NCBI RefSeq assembly: GCF_040371085.1
Contig: NZ_JAMBMT010000001.1
Location: 1,054,001-1,118,000, forward strand
Length of the DNA stretch: 64,000 nucleotides
Direction of reading: 5' to 3'
Origin: Psychrobacter sp. AH5
Lineage (GTDB): Bacteria; Pseudomonadota; Gammaproteobacteria; Pseudomonadales; Moraxellaceae
The notes beneath the pieces are model-generated. The model was not told the origin of the DNA, made no database searches, and saw nothing but the letters and a program-made list of their open reading frames with translations. This document shows, piece after piece, positions 46,844 through 56,671 of this stretch (the first letter of the stretch is position 1; each line of letters starts with the position of its first letter). A program made the position numbers and the translations under genes.

Positions 46844-49834
46844 ATGTCTACTGTGCCTTCAAATACTCGCTCATTTATCGCTTTGCCGCTGACGCTTGCC
46901 GTGTCTGTTTTACTAATTAGTGGTTGTAGTAATACTACAGCGGTAAAAAATACTGGCAAGAGCAATCGCGGGCCTCTTATCGTTAAGCAGCCAACGACAG
47001 CAACTTCAAAAACAACGGCTAACGATGATTATTCGACCGCATTTTTGGATGCAGAGAGCTTAGATGAGTTGGCCGATTTGTTAGAAGCTAGCGATATGAC
47101 TATGGTGGAGGGTAATAAACTAGCCATTCAGCAGTATGGTGACCTATGGAATCGCTTGCGCGCCGGTTACCGGATGAATGCAGGCCGTCCTATTTATAAT
47201 CAGCGTATCGAAGCGCAAAAAGGCTGGTTTACGAGTAGACAGGACTATCTTAATCGTCTAACCGCGCGCGCCAGTCGTTATTTGTATCACACGGTACGAG
47301 AGGCTGAGCGTCGTAATATTCCTACTGAATTAGCATTATTACCGGTCATTGAGAGCTCCTACGATCCAAGCGGTACTAGTAGCGCTGCGGCCGCTGGGCT
47401 TTGGCAGTTTATCCCTAGTACGGGCCGAATTTATGGTCTGAACCAAAGCAGCACTTATGATGGTCGCCGCGACGTTATTGAATCAACGCGCGCCGCCTAT
47501 GACTTTTTGACCGCGCTGCACAATCAGTTTGGCAGTTGGGAGCTGGCGTTAGCTGCTTACAATGCTGGTCCTGGCCGTGTCCAAAAAGCTATCGATGCTA
47601 ACGCTGCACAAGGCTTGCCAACAGATTACTGGTCGCTTAGATTGCCTACTGAAACCATGAACTATGTGCCTCGCTTCTTAGCGGTTGCTGAGATTGTAGC
47701 GAACCCTTCACAGTTTGGAGTCTACTTGCCAGCTATCGCTAACCGTCAGCATTTTCGCAGTGTACCGGCGAACTACGGCGTAAGTTTGGCAGAAGTCTCA
47801 CAATTAACCGGTGTCAGTTATGACGAGCTTGAGAGATTAAATACCGCCTTAACGTCTGCTCGCGTCGATTCATCAGGCCCACAGCGAGTCATTATCCCTA
47901 ACGATGTCGATGTCAATATTGATGCTCGATTGAGCGCGCTTAGAGGCAATGGTAGTAGTAATGTCATCGCCTCTACCACTACTGCCGCTCCTAGCTACTC
48001 AGGCTCAAGCCCTAGTTATAATAGCAAGCCCTACAGCAGCGGATCTCTACCATCAACAGGAAGCGCTTTGGCTGAATACGCCGCTAGTGCTAGCGTACCG
48101 CAGCAAACCACCAGTTATATCTTACCGACGGTTACCCCTTCTGCAAGCTCTGTCTATAGCAGTAGTGCGGCTATCAGGACTGAGCCACCAATTACCACTA
48201 GTGAGACCAATAAGATTAATGCTGAGCTTAAAAAGAGCAACAGTCTACCGACTACCTCAGCGCAAATCACCCGTAATAATACTATCGTACAAGAGCCGCC
48301 ACTGAGTAAAGAAGAGCGTGATTTTATCGCTCAACAAATCCAGCGACAGACTCCTGAACAGCGCGATATAGTTAGTACGGTTGATGGTAATATCAAGCTC
48401 TCAGCGATACAGACGCAGCAGTCGGTACTAGAAGCGACAGGTAAAGAGAAAAAGCTAAGCTTTGCTACTAGCGCTAATACTAAGGCAAAACCACAAGGCA
48501 AGCGTAGTACTTATACCGTAGTACGCGGCGACACTTTATCAAACATCGCTAGCAGAGCAGGGGTTGAATGGCGTGATATCGCTGAATGGAACCAGATGGA
48601 TCCTAATGCTAAGCTCCTATCAGGTAGCACCTTATATCTGTATAACGCCAAAACTATCGAGCCGTTAGCCACTACTACTAGCAGTGCAGCAAGCCAGCCT
48701 GAAAGTTACGTAGTTCAAAGCGGCGATACGCTAATTGGTACTGCCAATCGTTTTGGCTTATCGGTGACGCAGCTTGCTACTTATAATAATCTAAGTAGCC
48801 GGGCAGATCTGCTTCGAGGCCAAAAGCTTTGGTTAGTACCCGGTAAGGTAAAAGCCCCAGCGGTGACTCCTGCAACTCCCTCACGCAGTAGCACATCGAC
48901 TACAGCGACTAAAAACTACAAAGTCAAACCCGGTGATGGCCTGATTGCTTTAGCTCGGCAGTTTAATATCACCACCGAGACATTAGCTAGCCTCAACGGT
49001 ATAGGGACTACGGACTCATTATTTGTCGGTCAAACGCTAAAAATTCCTGCCAATGCCGATGTCACAGCTACTGTTAGCTCCAGCAGTACTAGCGCTAGCA
49101 GCTCGGTAGCCACTAGCAATTATACGGTCAAATCAGGCGACACTCTTATTGGTATTGCCAATAGCTTAGGGGTAAGTGCTAGTGACATTGCAGCGGTTAA
49201 TAGCAGCTTTGATGCTAGAGCGCGCTTGCAACGTGGTCAGACCATTAAAGTACCGGTTTCAAAATCTCAGGTAGATAATAAGCTCAACGACAAACCAGTT
49301 AGCTATAAAATACAGTCCGGTGACACTCTCACTGGAGTAGCAAATCGCTATAAAATTGGCGTCAGTGATTTAGCAGCGGCTAATAATCTAAGTACTACCT
49401 CAAATCTAATATTAGGACGCACGCTTACTATTCCTGCAGCAGGTAGTAGCTCAGCTAATGCCTCAAGCTCTAACAGTAATACTAGCAGCAGTAAAGCCAA
49501 TAGCAGTACAGCCAGTACGGGTAAAAAGCTGAGTAATACTGAGAATTACAAAGTACAAGCGGGCGATGGCTTGATCGCGTTAGCAGGACGCTTTGGGGTA
49601 GCGGTTGAGGACTTAGCAGCGACTAATGGTATAGCAGCTAACGCCCAACTACAGCGTGGCCAGACCATTAAAGTTCCTAAGGTTACGGTAAGTTATACGG
49701 TGGGCGCAGGCGATAGTTTAATTGGGCTGGCTCGCAAATACGGCGTTTCTACTCAAGAGCTAGCTGATATGAATAATATACCAGCGGACACTATGCTGCA
49801 GCGTGGTCAACGCTTAACGGTTCCTAATCGTTAA
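46844..49834 (+). CDS. mltD: Membrane-bound lytic transglycosylase MltD-like, seven LysM domains
   Basis: Cleaves the glycan strands of peptidoglycan to anhydromuropeptides in the periplasm. A lipobox LLISGC anchors the protein at C28. The SLT domain carries the catalytic E171 in LLPVIESSYDP, with SSAAAAGLWQFIPSTGR, AALAAYNAGPGRVQKA-like ELALAAYNAGPGRV and METMNYVPRF-like PTETMNYVPRFLA. From about residue 557 to the end there are seven LysM repeats, each starting Y-x-V/I-x-x-GD-x-L and ending in R/TL-x-(V/I)-P. They are separated by serine/threonine-rich linkers. E. coli MltD has far fewer LysM repeats (452 residues in total). Monocistronic with a bidirectional terminator. Confidence 0.93.
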   Translation: MSTVPSNTRSFIALPLTLAVSVLLISGCSNTTAVKNTGKSNRGPLIVKQPTTATSKTTANDDYSTAFLDAESLDELADLLEASDMTMVEGNKLAIQQYGDLWNRLRAGYRMNAGRPIYNQRIEAQKGWFTSRQDYLNRLTARASRYLYHTVREAERRNIPTELALLPVIESSYDPSGTSSAAAAGLWQFIPSTGRIYGLNQSSTYDGRRDVIESTRAAYDFLTALHNQFGSWELALAAYNAGPGRVQKAIDANAAQGLPTDYWSLRLPTETMNYVPRFLAVAEIVANPSQFGVYLPAIANRQHFRSVPANYGVSLAEVSQLTGVSYDELERLNTALTSARVDSSGPQRVIIPNDVDVNIDARLSALRGNGSSNVIASTTTAAPSYSGSSPSYNSKPYSSGSLPSTGSALAEYAASASVPQQTTSYILPTVTPSASSVYSSSAAIRTEPPITTSETNKINAELKKSNSLPTTSAQITRNNTIVQEPPLSKEERDFIAQQIQRQTPEQRDIVSTVDGNIKLSAIQTQQSVLEATGKEKKLSFATSANTKAKPQGKRSTYTVVRGDTLSNIASRAGVEWRDIAEWNQMDPNAKLLSGSTLYLYNAKTIEPLATTTSSAASQPESYVVQSGDTLIGTANRFGLSVTQLATYNNLSSRADLLRGQKLWLVPGKVKAPAVTPATPSRSSTSTTATKNYKVKPGDGLIALARQFNITTETLASLNGIGTTDSLFVGQTLKIPANADVTATVSSSSTSASSSVATSNYTVKSGDTLIGIANSLGVSASDIAAVNSSFDARARLQRGQTIKVPVSKSQVDNKLNDKPVSYKIQSGDTLTGVANRYKIGVSDLAAANNLSTTSNLILGRTLTIPAAGSSSANASSSNSNTSSSKANSSTASTGKKLSNTENYKVQAGDGLIALAGRFGVAVEDLAATNGIAANAQLQRGQTIKVPKVTVSYTVGAGDSLIGLARKYGVSTQELADMNNIPADTMLQRGQRLTVPNR

Positions 49835-49869
49835 TAGCGCTATTTATGAAAGTTAACTTAACATTAAAT

Positions 49870-49906
49870 TAAAAAAGCGGCTCTTAATGATAAGAGCCGC
49901 TCTTTT
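49870..49906. terminator. Bidirectional terminator between mltD and mltF-like gene
   Basis: A perfect 11-bp stem AGCGGCTCTTA/TAAGAGCCGCT with an ATGA loop has an A-run before it and a T-rich run after it. It can therefore stop both convergent transcripts. Confidence 0.93.
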
Positions 49907-49930
49907 ATTGTTAAGCTATAAAGTCAACCG

Positions 49931-51130
49931 TTAAACGCTATAAGTTTTGATAGTCTCAAGGTAGCTTCTGATATTACTAACATAATGCATGCACTGTCCA
50001 TAACGACTATTCGAGGCTCTATTATCGGATAAATAAGCATAGACATTAGCCCAGCTCTTATCATCTATCCCTTGCTCGCGTAGCTTGCGCTGGATACGCT
50101 TGACTGCATTAGGCCCCATGTTATAGCCGGCAAGCGCAAACCATATCCGCTCTGATTCTGGCACGTCAGCGAAGTCCGCTTTTACTTGCTCTAAATAACG
50201 CGCGCCGCCACCAATACTTTGATAGGGATCAACGCGGTCTGAGACGCCCATAGCTTTTGCGGTACTATTGGTCAACATCATGATACCGCGTACGCCAGTG
50301 GGAGAGACCGCATTGGCATCTAAATGCGACTCTTGATAGCCCATAGCGACTAATAATTCCCAGTCATGATTGTAGTTCTGCGCTTGCTGCTGAAACTGAG
50401 TTTGATAGTCCGGTAGTTTTTCAGTCAAAGTTTGCTGAAAGTGCTGTTGACTATAAGCATCTTTTAGCAATTTTTGATTATAAAAAGCGGCTAATTTTTG
50501 AGTATTATTGATTTTGATATTATCACACAAAAAGCTACTAGCGCCCTTAGCTAGAGGATCATTGGCATTATTGAACGTCCAACTCACTTTTGGATTCAAA
50601 CCGTTTTTGGTTAGGCTGCTATCGTAGCCACAGCTGACAATGACTGAGGGCAGAGCCAGCTGGTTTTTCAGCTCAGTACTAGCAGTAGTCAAAGCCATAT
50701 CAGCATCGCCGGATTTTAGAGCATTTAATGCTGCCTCTTCGCTAGCATAAGCTTTTAGGTCGATAGAGACGCCAAGCTCATCAGCATAACTGCGAACTAA
50801 GTCATAACCAAAACCATGCTGAAAACCGTCGGTAGCAAAATAAGTGCTATCACCAGGAACGGCAGCGATAGTCAAGGTTTTATCTAGCATGACTTGGTCA
50901 TAGGCAGGAATGGGTACATCCATCGGCGTAAGACTTCTAGCCGGTAGAGAGAGTAGGGCAATACTCGATACTTGCACCATTTTTTTTGATTTATTAAAAC
51001 GAGCTACTTTAACCGATGGAACGAGGTTACTTTTGGTGTTAAGTGAGCGCTTAGCTGGACGTAGTAAGTATGAGATACGACGCTTGGCCCCTTGTGCAGA
51101 CACTTTTACACGATAAGTAATACGCTGCAT
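49931..51130 (-). CDS. MltF-like lytic transglycosylase with solute-binding-like N-terminal domain
   Basis: Couples a periplasmic binding-protein-like sensor module to a transglycosylase. Residues about 85-240 are SBP-like (YFATDGFQHGFGYDLVRSYADELGVSID in parts; DADMALTTAS). Residues about 250-380 are the SLT domain, with the catalytic glutamate in AMGYQESHLDANAVSPTG and GIMMLTNSTAKAMG, WFALAGYNMGPNAVKRI following. An AGGAG Shine-Dalgarno sequence supports the ATG at 51130. The N-terminus is unusual: 50 residues rich in Arg/Lys precede a weak hydrophobic stretch (MVQVSSIALLSLPARS), so export by a normal signal peptide is not obvious. At 399 residues it is shorter than E. coli MltF (518). Confidence 0.88.
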   Translation of the reverse strand: MQRITYRVKVSAQGAKRRISYLLRPAKRSLNTKSNLVPSVKVARFNKSKKMVQVSSIALLSLPARSLTPMDVPIPAYDQVMLDKTLTIAAVPGDSTYFATDGFQHGFGYDLVRSYADELGVSIDLKAYASEEAALNALKSGDADMALTTASTELKNQLALPSVIVSCGYDSSLTKNGLNPKVSWTFNNANDPLAKGASSFLCDNIKINNTQKLAAFYNQKLLKDAYSQQHFQQTLTEKLPDYQTQFQQQAQNYNHDWELLVAMGYQESHLDANAVSPTGVRGIMMLTNSTAKAMGVSDRVDPYQSIGGGARYLEQVKADFADVPESERIWFALAGYNMGPNAVKRIQRKLREQGIDDKSWANVYAYLSDNRASNSRYGQCMHYVSNIRSYLETIKTYSV

Positions 51131-51976
51131 GGATTTCTCCTAATTGTAGCCATCCTACTTACCAACCGCTATTGCTCTCAGCCGCCGTCATATTGACCGC
51201 ACCGAGTTCTATAGTTGTACAATACTTCGCTCATCAATGCGTTAGCACCTAGTTGTAAGTTCGGTATTGCTTTGTCTCCATATAACCTTTACTAGTTTTG
51301 TCTCAAGCCTGCTAAATATAGCAGCATGGATAATGGCAGATCTTGCATTACCAAGATCTGCAAAAATCAAAGACGAAACATAGTAATCAGTCTTTCATGT
51401 CTGTTAATAAAACAAAAAACATCAATAGCAATGAAGGCTATAACGCAAAAAGCTCCCTCTTGCAAACTGACTATATGGTACATAGGTAAGGTCATGAGTA
51501 AGTTATTGCGATGACAGCAAAAATAATACTTAGCTAAACTTTAAAAGCTCAAAAAGCGCTGATTTTAAAAATCACTTATAAAATCAGCGCTTAGGCAAGC
51601 TTAGTATGTAGTCAAGCTTAGTAGGATCACTATCAATAAAACGCTTTTTGAGATATTGCCAAAAAGCAGGCTATCGATAAGCTGTCATCCAGCGCCACTG
51701 CAAACTCTCGAATTACTTAAAAAGCATCATTATTGATGCTCTTTGAGAGTAAGTTTCGCAGTGATTGCAACGCTAAGCTAACTTAAAGACTTAAATAATT
51801 TAAGCCTTTAGATCAACTGCTTTACCTTAATAATGGTAAAGCGCTTAGTGCTATAACCGGAGGCTGTAGTTAATGGAAAGTTTCATGACAAAACATTCTT
51901 TTTACAAGGATACTATTTGCGGCAAAAATAGCAATTATTCAAGCTATGTTAACAAAGCAGTAATAAAACTTAACAG
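51131..51976. other. 846-base spacer with a series of stable hairpins
   Basis: No convincing gene. Four inverted repeats stand out: GCAGATCTTG/CAAGATCTGC at 51336-51361; AAGCGCTGATTTTA/TAAAATCAGCGCTT at 51554-51592; a three-tier stem at 51696-51763 (CACTGC/GCAGTG outside, ACTCTC/GAGAGT, AGCATCA/TGATGCT inside); and GCTTTACC/GGTAAAGC at 51819-51842. None ends in a T-run on the plus strand. The series may be small RNA, attachment or recombination sites, or relics of small mobile elements. Confidence 0.55.
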
Positions 51977-52894
51977 TCATGCAGGGTTGACAATATCAAT
52001 AAAATCGACTTCTAAGTTAAATTGTTTACTTACTAATTCTCCAAACGCTTTGATACCACCGCGTTCAGTGGCATGATGACCGCAAGCAAAATAATCCACT
52101 CCCAGCTCGCGAGCGCTATGGGTGGTTCTTTCTGAGATTTCGCCTGAAATATAAGCATCACAGTTCATCGCAGCAGCTTGTTCAATCATATCCTGTGCGC
52201 CCCCAGTACATATAGCTATACGCTCAATTAGCTTAGGATTGGCTGATGCCGAGATGTCAGTGAGAGAGCTATCATTTGTTACCGTAGATAAGTCTGACTG
52301 CTCAGTATTAATATCACTATTTTCAATTCCACTTGGCTTATCATTACTTGAAATATGCAAAGGCTTACGATCTAATACCTTAGTAATGGTTTTTATCAGA
52401 TCTGCTGCCGTTTGCGGCTTACTAGTTGCTATATTGCCTACCGGATGCGACTCATGAGGATAAAGAGCACCAGTAATAGTTAGCCCCAAGCTTTGTGCAA
52501 GCACAGCGTTATTGCCAATCACCGGATGGGCATCAAGCGGTAAGTGGTAGGCAATCAGCGAGATACCATGTTGCATCAATTTACGAATGCGCTTGCCTTT
52601 CATACCTACTATCGGCTCAGGCTCTCCTTTCCAAAAATAACCATGATGGACCATAATGGCATCCGCCTTGGCAGCAATAGCGGCATCAATCAAAGCTTCA
52701 CAAGCTGTTACGCCAGTTATAATACGCTGAATAGGCCGGCCAGCATCGACTTGTAAACCATTTGGGCAATAATCTTTAAAACTATCGACTTGTAGATAAT
52801 TATTACAAAATTCTGCTAGCTGTTGCGGGCTTATAGCTAAAGGTTGGCTCTTACTAGTAGCCGGCGATATTGGGGCTTGAGGGGTGTTTGACAT
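51977..52894 (-). CDS. Nif3-like dinuclear metal centre protein (YbgI/GTP cyclohydrolase I type 2-like)
   Basis: A member of the NIF3 family, which forms toroidal hexamers with a two-metal site; its biochemical role is still disputed. Metal ligands are expected in AIMVHHGYFWKGE (two His) and in the C-terminal YFACGHHATERGGIKA, both present. LISYHLPLDAHPVIGNNAVLA (LIAYHLPLDAHP here) and ISGEISERTTHSARELG also match. An insertion of about 50 residues rich in Ser/Asp/Asn (about 180-230) makes it longer (305) than E. coli YbgI (247). The catalytic activity is not predicted. It is divergent from the DegS-like protease gene. Confidence 0.92.
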   Translation of the reverse strand: MSNTPQAPISPATSKSQPLAISPQQLAEFCNNYLQVDSFKDYCPNGLQVDAGRPIQRIITGVTACEALIDAAIAAKADAIMVHHGYFWKGEPEPIVGMKGKRIRKLMQHGISLIAYHLPLDAHPVIGNNAVLAQSLGLTITGALYPHESHPVGNIATSKPQTAADLIKTITKVLDRKPLHISSNDKPSGIENSDINTEQSDLSTVTNDSSLTDISASANPKLIERIAICTGGAQDMIEQAAAMNCDAYISGEISERTTHSARELGVDYFACGHHATERGGIKAFGELVSKQFNLEVDFIDIVNPA

Positions 52895-53177
52895 GCTTTA
52901 TCCTATTATTGGCTTGTTCTTTTTAGCGGCTTGTTTTGTTTGTTGTATTTGAATGCTATTTTTAGATATTGTTTTAAGGTGAAACGACTATAGTCATTAA
53001 CTTATAGTGCGTAAGACTACTGCTAAACGTAATAACTGAAAGGCTACACGATGGCTTACTATTGTATAATAAGCACAGTTATAATTCGTATTCACCAGTA
53101 TTTGTTTTGTAAGAGTGTCAGGATATACCCTAGCACCTTATTATTTATTTTTACACTTAAATTCATAGAGGTCATAT
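52895..53177. other. 283-base divergent promoter region
   Basis: AT-rich, with no gene. It presumably contains the divergent promoters of the Nif3-like and DegS-like genes. I see no strong palindrome. Confidence 0.4.
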
Positions 53178-54491
53178 ATGTCATCATCCCCAAAGCCTAA
53201 AAGCAAAGCAACCTTTTGGCAGTGGTTACCTTGGGTTTTGTTACTGATATTCATGGCAGGGTTTGTTTGGCTATTTATGAGTATGAAAACGCCATCTAAT
53301 ACATGGGAGCCGCCTAGAACCACACCTGCCGAGCAGCAAGCTTCAGCGCCAGTAGCAGACACGCCAGCGCCTATCTCCTCTTATCATAATGCGGTGGCGC
53401 GTGCTTCGCAATCGGTGGTCAATATCTATACCACGCAAGCGATGGCAGAGCATCCTTATATCGATGATCCGGTATTACGCCGCTTTTTTGAAAATCATGG
53501 CGAGCAGCAAGGTGCAGGGCCGACTAACTTAGGCTCAGGGGTTATCGTCTCAGAAGATGGCTATATCGTCACCAATGCGCATGTGGTCGAGAAGGCGGAT
53601 GAGATTACCGTGGCCTTCAGTGATGGCCGTAAAAGCCGCGCCAAGGTTATCGGTACTGATCCCGATAGTGATTTGGCGGTGATTCGAGTGGATATGACGG
53701 GCCTTACGCCGTTAGGGTTTCGTGAAGAGCCTATTCGAGTCGGTGATTTAGCGCTAGCTATTGGTAACCCATTTGGCGTGGGACAAACCGTGACTCAAGG
53801 TATCATCTCAGCTACAGGTCGTACAGGACTTGGTGTCAATAAGTTTGAGGACTTTATACAAACTGACGCCGCTATCAACCCTGGTAATTCAGGCGGCGCG
53901 CTGGTCGATGCTCACGGTGAGCTGGTTGGGATCAATACCGTGATTTTTTCACGCTCAGGCGGCTCAATGGGTATTGGCTTCGCAATTCCAACGGCGCTCG
54001 TTGAACAAGTGATGAATGCCTTGATCAAAGATGGTCGCGTCAGCCGTGGTTGGTTAGGGATTGAGATACAGTCGCAGCTACGTGATCCGACGCAGCTTGA
54101 GACCTCTACTGGTGTGGAAGTATTAAATGTAGTACCACAAGGCCCAGCAGCCAAAAGCGGCTTGCAAGTAGGCGATATCATCCTAACTATTGATGATGTC
54201 GAGATGACCGATGCCAATACTCTTATTCAGTATGTCGCTCGTAAACCGCCTAATACCGTACTCAACGCGCAAATATTACGTAATGGCAAAAACGCTCAAG
54301 TTGAGATTACTTTGCAAGAGCGTCCTGCTCAAGAAGTGATACAGCGTCCCGTGGTCGTAGAGGGTATTCCTGGAGGGCAGCCTAATTATCAAGGTCAGTC
54401 GCAAGAGCGGCCTATGATGACAGAGGAGGAGCGCGACCGTATGCGCGAGGAGCTTATGAAGCTCTTTGAGGACCAAGGGGTGCCTCAATAG
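53178..54491 (+). CDS. degS: Periplasmic serine protease, DegS/HtrA family
   Basis: A membrane-anchored trypsin-like protease for envelope stress. A single N-terminal helix spans residues about 16-35 (WLPWVLLLIFMAGFVWLF). The catalytic triad is H135 (VTNAHVV), D165 (DSDLAVIRVD) and S238 (NPGNSGGALVD). One PDZ domain follows at about residues 285-375 (VVPQGPAAKSGLQVGDIILTID in parts). One PDZ rather than two favours DegS/AlgW, which start the sigma-E cascade by cutting RseA-like anti-sigma factors, over DegP. A proline/glutamate-rich tail of about 60 residues ends EELMKLFEDQGVPQ, longer than usual. A bidirectional terminator follows. Confidence 0.9.
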   Translation: MSSSPKPKSKATFWQWLPWVLLLIFMAGFVWLFMSMKTPSNTWEPPRTTPAEQQASAPVADTPAPISSYHNAVARASQSVVNIYTTQAMAEHPYIDDPVLRRFFENHGEQQGAGPTNLGSGVIVSEDGYIVTNAHVVEKADEITVAFSDGRKSRAKVIGTDPDSDLAVIRVDMTGLTPLGFREEPIRVGDLALAIGNPFGVGQTVTQGIISATGRTGLGVNKFEDFIQTDAAINPGNSGGALVDAHGELVGINTVIFSRSGGSMGIGFAIPTALVEQVMNALIKDGRVSRGWLGIEIQSQLRDPTQLETSTGVEVLNVVPQGPAAKSGLQVGDIILTIDDVEMTDANTLIQYVARKPPNTVLNAQILRNGKNAQVEITLQERPAQEVIQRPVVVEGIPGGQPNYQGQSQERPMMTEEERDRMREELMKLFEDQGVPQ

Positions 54492-54554
54492 TATGATAAA
54501 ATTTATGACGACAGCTTTATAAGAGGCTGTAGATTAACCTTAATAGTAATAAAT

Positions 54555-54589
54555 AAAAACGCGCTATCTTTATAAGATAGCGCGTTTTT
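54555..54589. terminator. Bidirectional terminator after degS
   Basis: A long perfect stem, AAAAACGCGCTATCTT against AAGATAGCGCGTTTTT with a three-base loop. It serves degS on the plus strand and the nrd/ferredoxin run on the minus strand. Confidence 0.92.
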
Positions 54590-54672
54590 TTAGCTTGAGA
54601 GTAGTGTTGTAATTGCAAAGATTTGCCAAATGCTTTTAGACTAATCCTAAAGTTTGCTTGAATAAACAAACA

Positions 54673-54939
54673 CTAGCTTTTTATCGCTTCATGATCGATA
54701 TAAATCACCCCTTTTACGCGGCAACAGCAAGGCAAAATCTCATCGTCTTCAATCATCGCTAGCGGCTCAAATGGGTATTCTACGATATGCGAGCTGGCGA
54801 TACGGCGTACTCGGCAACTGCCACAATAACCTTCTTTACATTGAAAATTGACCTCATGGCCGGTACGCAAAAGTCCATCCAAGAGACTCTCGTCATCATG
54901 TAAATAGAACTGCTGCTTGCTGGTCATAACCCATGTCAT
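54673..54939 (-). CDS. yfaE: YfaE-like 2Fe-2S ferredoxin
   Basis: A small plant-type [2Fe-2S] ferredoxin of 88 residues. The ligands are C34-x4-C39-x2-C42 (CKEGYCGSC) and a cysteine among C71-C73 (LPCCC). Next to nrdB it is expected to help maintain the diferric-tyrosyl cofactor of ribonucleotide reductase R2, as YfaE does in E. coli. I place the start at 54939 (MTWVMTSKQQ), which has AGGA six bases upstream; a frame start five codons earlier has none. It follows nrdB after 62 bases in the same direction. Confidence 0.9.
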   Translation of the reverse strand: MTWVMTSKQQFYLHDDESLLDGLLRTGHEVNFQCKEGYCGSCRVRRIASSHIVEYPFEPLAMIEDDEILPCCCRVKGVIYIDHEAIKS

Positions 54940-55016
54940 AATCAATCCTGCCATGCTTTACTGCTGAAAAATAATTATATTAGCTATCGGTCACTTACAA
55001 CTTTATTTACCGTTTT

Positions 55017-56150
55017 TTATAATTCAAAGTCATCAAAGTCGCTATCGGACAAGTCAGAATTAATCTGGCCAACTAAGTATGAGCTAATCTCAGTCTCTTG
55101 CGGCGCCACTTGTACATTGTCGGATGACAACCAAGTATTGATCCAAGGAATAGGGTTAGACTTAGAGTTTGGAAAGGCTGACGGCAAGCCTACCGCCTCC
55201 ATACGCAAGTTAGTAATGTACTCAATATATTGGCAAAGAATGTCTTTATTCAGCCCAATCATTGAGCCATCTTTAAACAGATATCCGGCCCATTCTTTTT
55301 CTTGTTCAGCCGCTTTTCGGAAGATCTCAATACCTTCTTCATAACACTCCGCGGCGATCTCCACCATTTCAGGATCATCGCGACCATTACGCATCAGATT
55401 GAGCATATGCTGAGTGCCAGTTAGATGTAGCGCTTCATCACGCGCGATTAGCTTAATGATTTTGGCATTACCTTCCATCAATTTGCGCTCAGCAAAGGCA
55501 AATGAGCAAGCGAAGGAGACATAAAAACGAATGGCTTCTAAGACGTTGACCGCCATGATGCATAGGTATAATTGCTTCTTTAATATCCGTAGATCAACAG
55601 TGATTTGCTCGCCATTGACGCTATGAGTGCCAGCGCCATAGAGGTTGTATAGCTGGGCGTTGTAATACAAATCATCATAGTATTTGGCAATGTCAGAGGC
55701 GCGCTCTAAGATATGCTCGTTTTGCATAATGTCATCAAATATCAGCCCTGGGTCATTGACAATATTACGGATGATATGAGTATAGCTGCGCGAGTGAATG
55801 GTCTCACTAAACGTCCAAGTCTCAATCCAAGTCTCCAGCTCTGGAATAGACACTAACGGCAGCAACACGACGTTTGGGCTACGACCTTGAATAGAGTCGA
55901 GTAGGGTCTGGTACTTAAGGTTACTCAAGAAGATATGCTGCTCATGCGAAGACAAATTACTAAAGTCGATACGATCTTTTGAGACATCGACCTCTTCTGG
56001 ACGCCAGAAAAAAGATAGCTGCTTTTCAATCAATTGCTCAAAGATGGGGTGCTTTTGTTGATCATAGCGGGCAACATTGACTGGCTGACCAAAAAACATC
56101 GGCTCTTTCATTGCGTCATTCGGGGTTTGATTAAAGATTGAATAAGTCAT
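55017..56150 (-). CDS. nrdB: Ribonucleotide reductase class Ia, beta subunit
   Basis: The radical-generating subunit for deoxyribonucleotide synthesis. The 377 residues match E. coli NrdB (376). The segment with the radical tyrosine and its neighbours is [18 protein letters not shown]; iron ligands lie in [33 protein letters not shown] (shown in parts), and the C-terminal acidic tail [13 protein letters not shown] fits docking onto NrdA. No ATP-cone is attached. The gene is separated from nrdA by the 4.5-kb accessory island, whereas nrdA-nrdB are adjacent in most relatives with this layout. Confidence 0.97.
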   Translation of the reverse strand: MTYSIFNQTPNDAMKEPMFFGQPVNVARYDQQKHPIFEQLIEKQLSFFWRPEEVDVSKDRIDFSNLSSHEQHIFLSNLKYQTLLDSIQGRSPNVVLLPLVSIPELETWIETWTFSETIHSRSYTHIIRNIVNDPGLIFDDIMQNEHILERASDIAKYYDDLYYNAQLYNLYGAGTHSVNGEQITVDLRILKKQLYLCIMAVNVLEAIRFYVSFACSFAFAERKLMEGNAKIIKLIARDEALHLTGTQHMLNLMRNGRDDPEMVEIAAECYEEGIEIFRKAAEQEKEWAGYLFKDGSMIGLNKDILCQYIEYITNLRMEAVGLPSAFPNSKSNPIPWINTWLSSDNVQVAPQETEISSYLVGQINSDLSDSDFDDFEL

Positions 56151-56225
56151 GGGACTGCCTTTTTAATTATCTGGTTGATTAATTTAAACTTTATATACAT
56201 TCTACAGGGTGCGTTGCAAAATAAA

Positions 56226-56585
56226 CTACAAATTCTCCAAAGATATCTGACCCTCGTTGACATAAGCTTTAAATATCTCGCTGAGCTCTCCATCATCTAA
56301 AGCCTCTAATTCATCAATAGCGCTTTTACGCTGTACGCTCAATCCTTCTTCTTGAGGCTGTTTTATAGCGGCTTTCTTAGTTGCTCGTTTTACTGGTTTT
56401 TTCGTGGCTTTCACAGCCTCTTTTTTTGCGGATTCTTGATTTAGGGTAGCGTTTGGGTCTAATTGCTCTCGTACCGCTTCGATATCGACGGCTACTTGCA
56501 CGATGTGCGAGCTACCATCGTTTAGCTCTGAAAATACGTTAGGGATAAACAAACCACCGTCTTTGATGATTGCGGTATAGCTCAC
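56226..56585 (-). CDS. Small lysine-rich protein of unknown function
   Basis: I do not recognise this 119-residue protein. It starts with SYTAIIKDGGLFIPNVFSEL, possibly a small beta-hairpin fold. A middle segment at residues about 50-80 resembles histone H1-like linkers (KKEAVKATKKPVKRATKKAA), and the C-terminus is helical and acidic (IDELEALDDGELSEIFKAY). It lies 75 bases upstream of nrdB and downstream of the toxin gene. An antitoxin-like or nucleic-acid-binding role is only a guess. Confidence 0.65.
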   Translation of the reverse strand: MSYTAIIKDGGLFIPNVFSELNDGSSHIVQVAVDIEAVREQLDPNATLNQESAKKEAVKATKKPVKRATKKAAIKQPQEEGLSVQRKSAIDELEALDDGELSEIFKAYVNEGQISLENL

Positions 56586-56671
56586 GTCTGTGACCTCCGT
56601 CGTTTTTGTGCCATCTTTATTATAGTCATAAAGCTTGAGCTTAAAATGCTATGATTTAACATCACGTTTCG

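Noticed and set aside
51873..52076. 67-codon plus-strand frame with a GGAGG nine bases before its ATG
   Set aside because: Despite the good ribosome-binding site, about half of it is antisense to the end of the Nif3-like gene, its composition is not protein-like, and no similarity is recognised. It may reflect chance or a non-coding transcript.
53912..54217. 101-codon minus-strand frame inside degS
   Set aside because: Antisense shadow of the protease gene; the plus-strand frame holds the full catalytic triad and PDZ domain.
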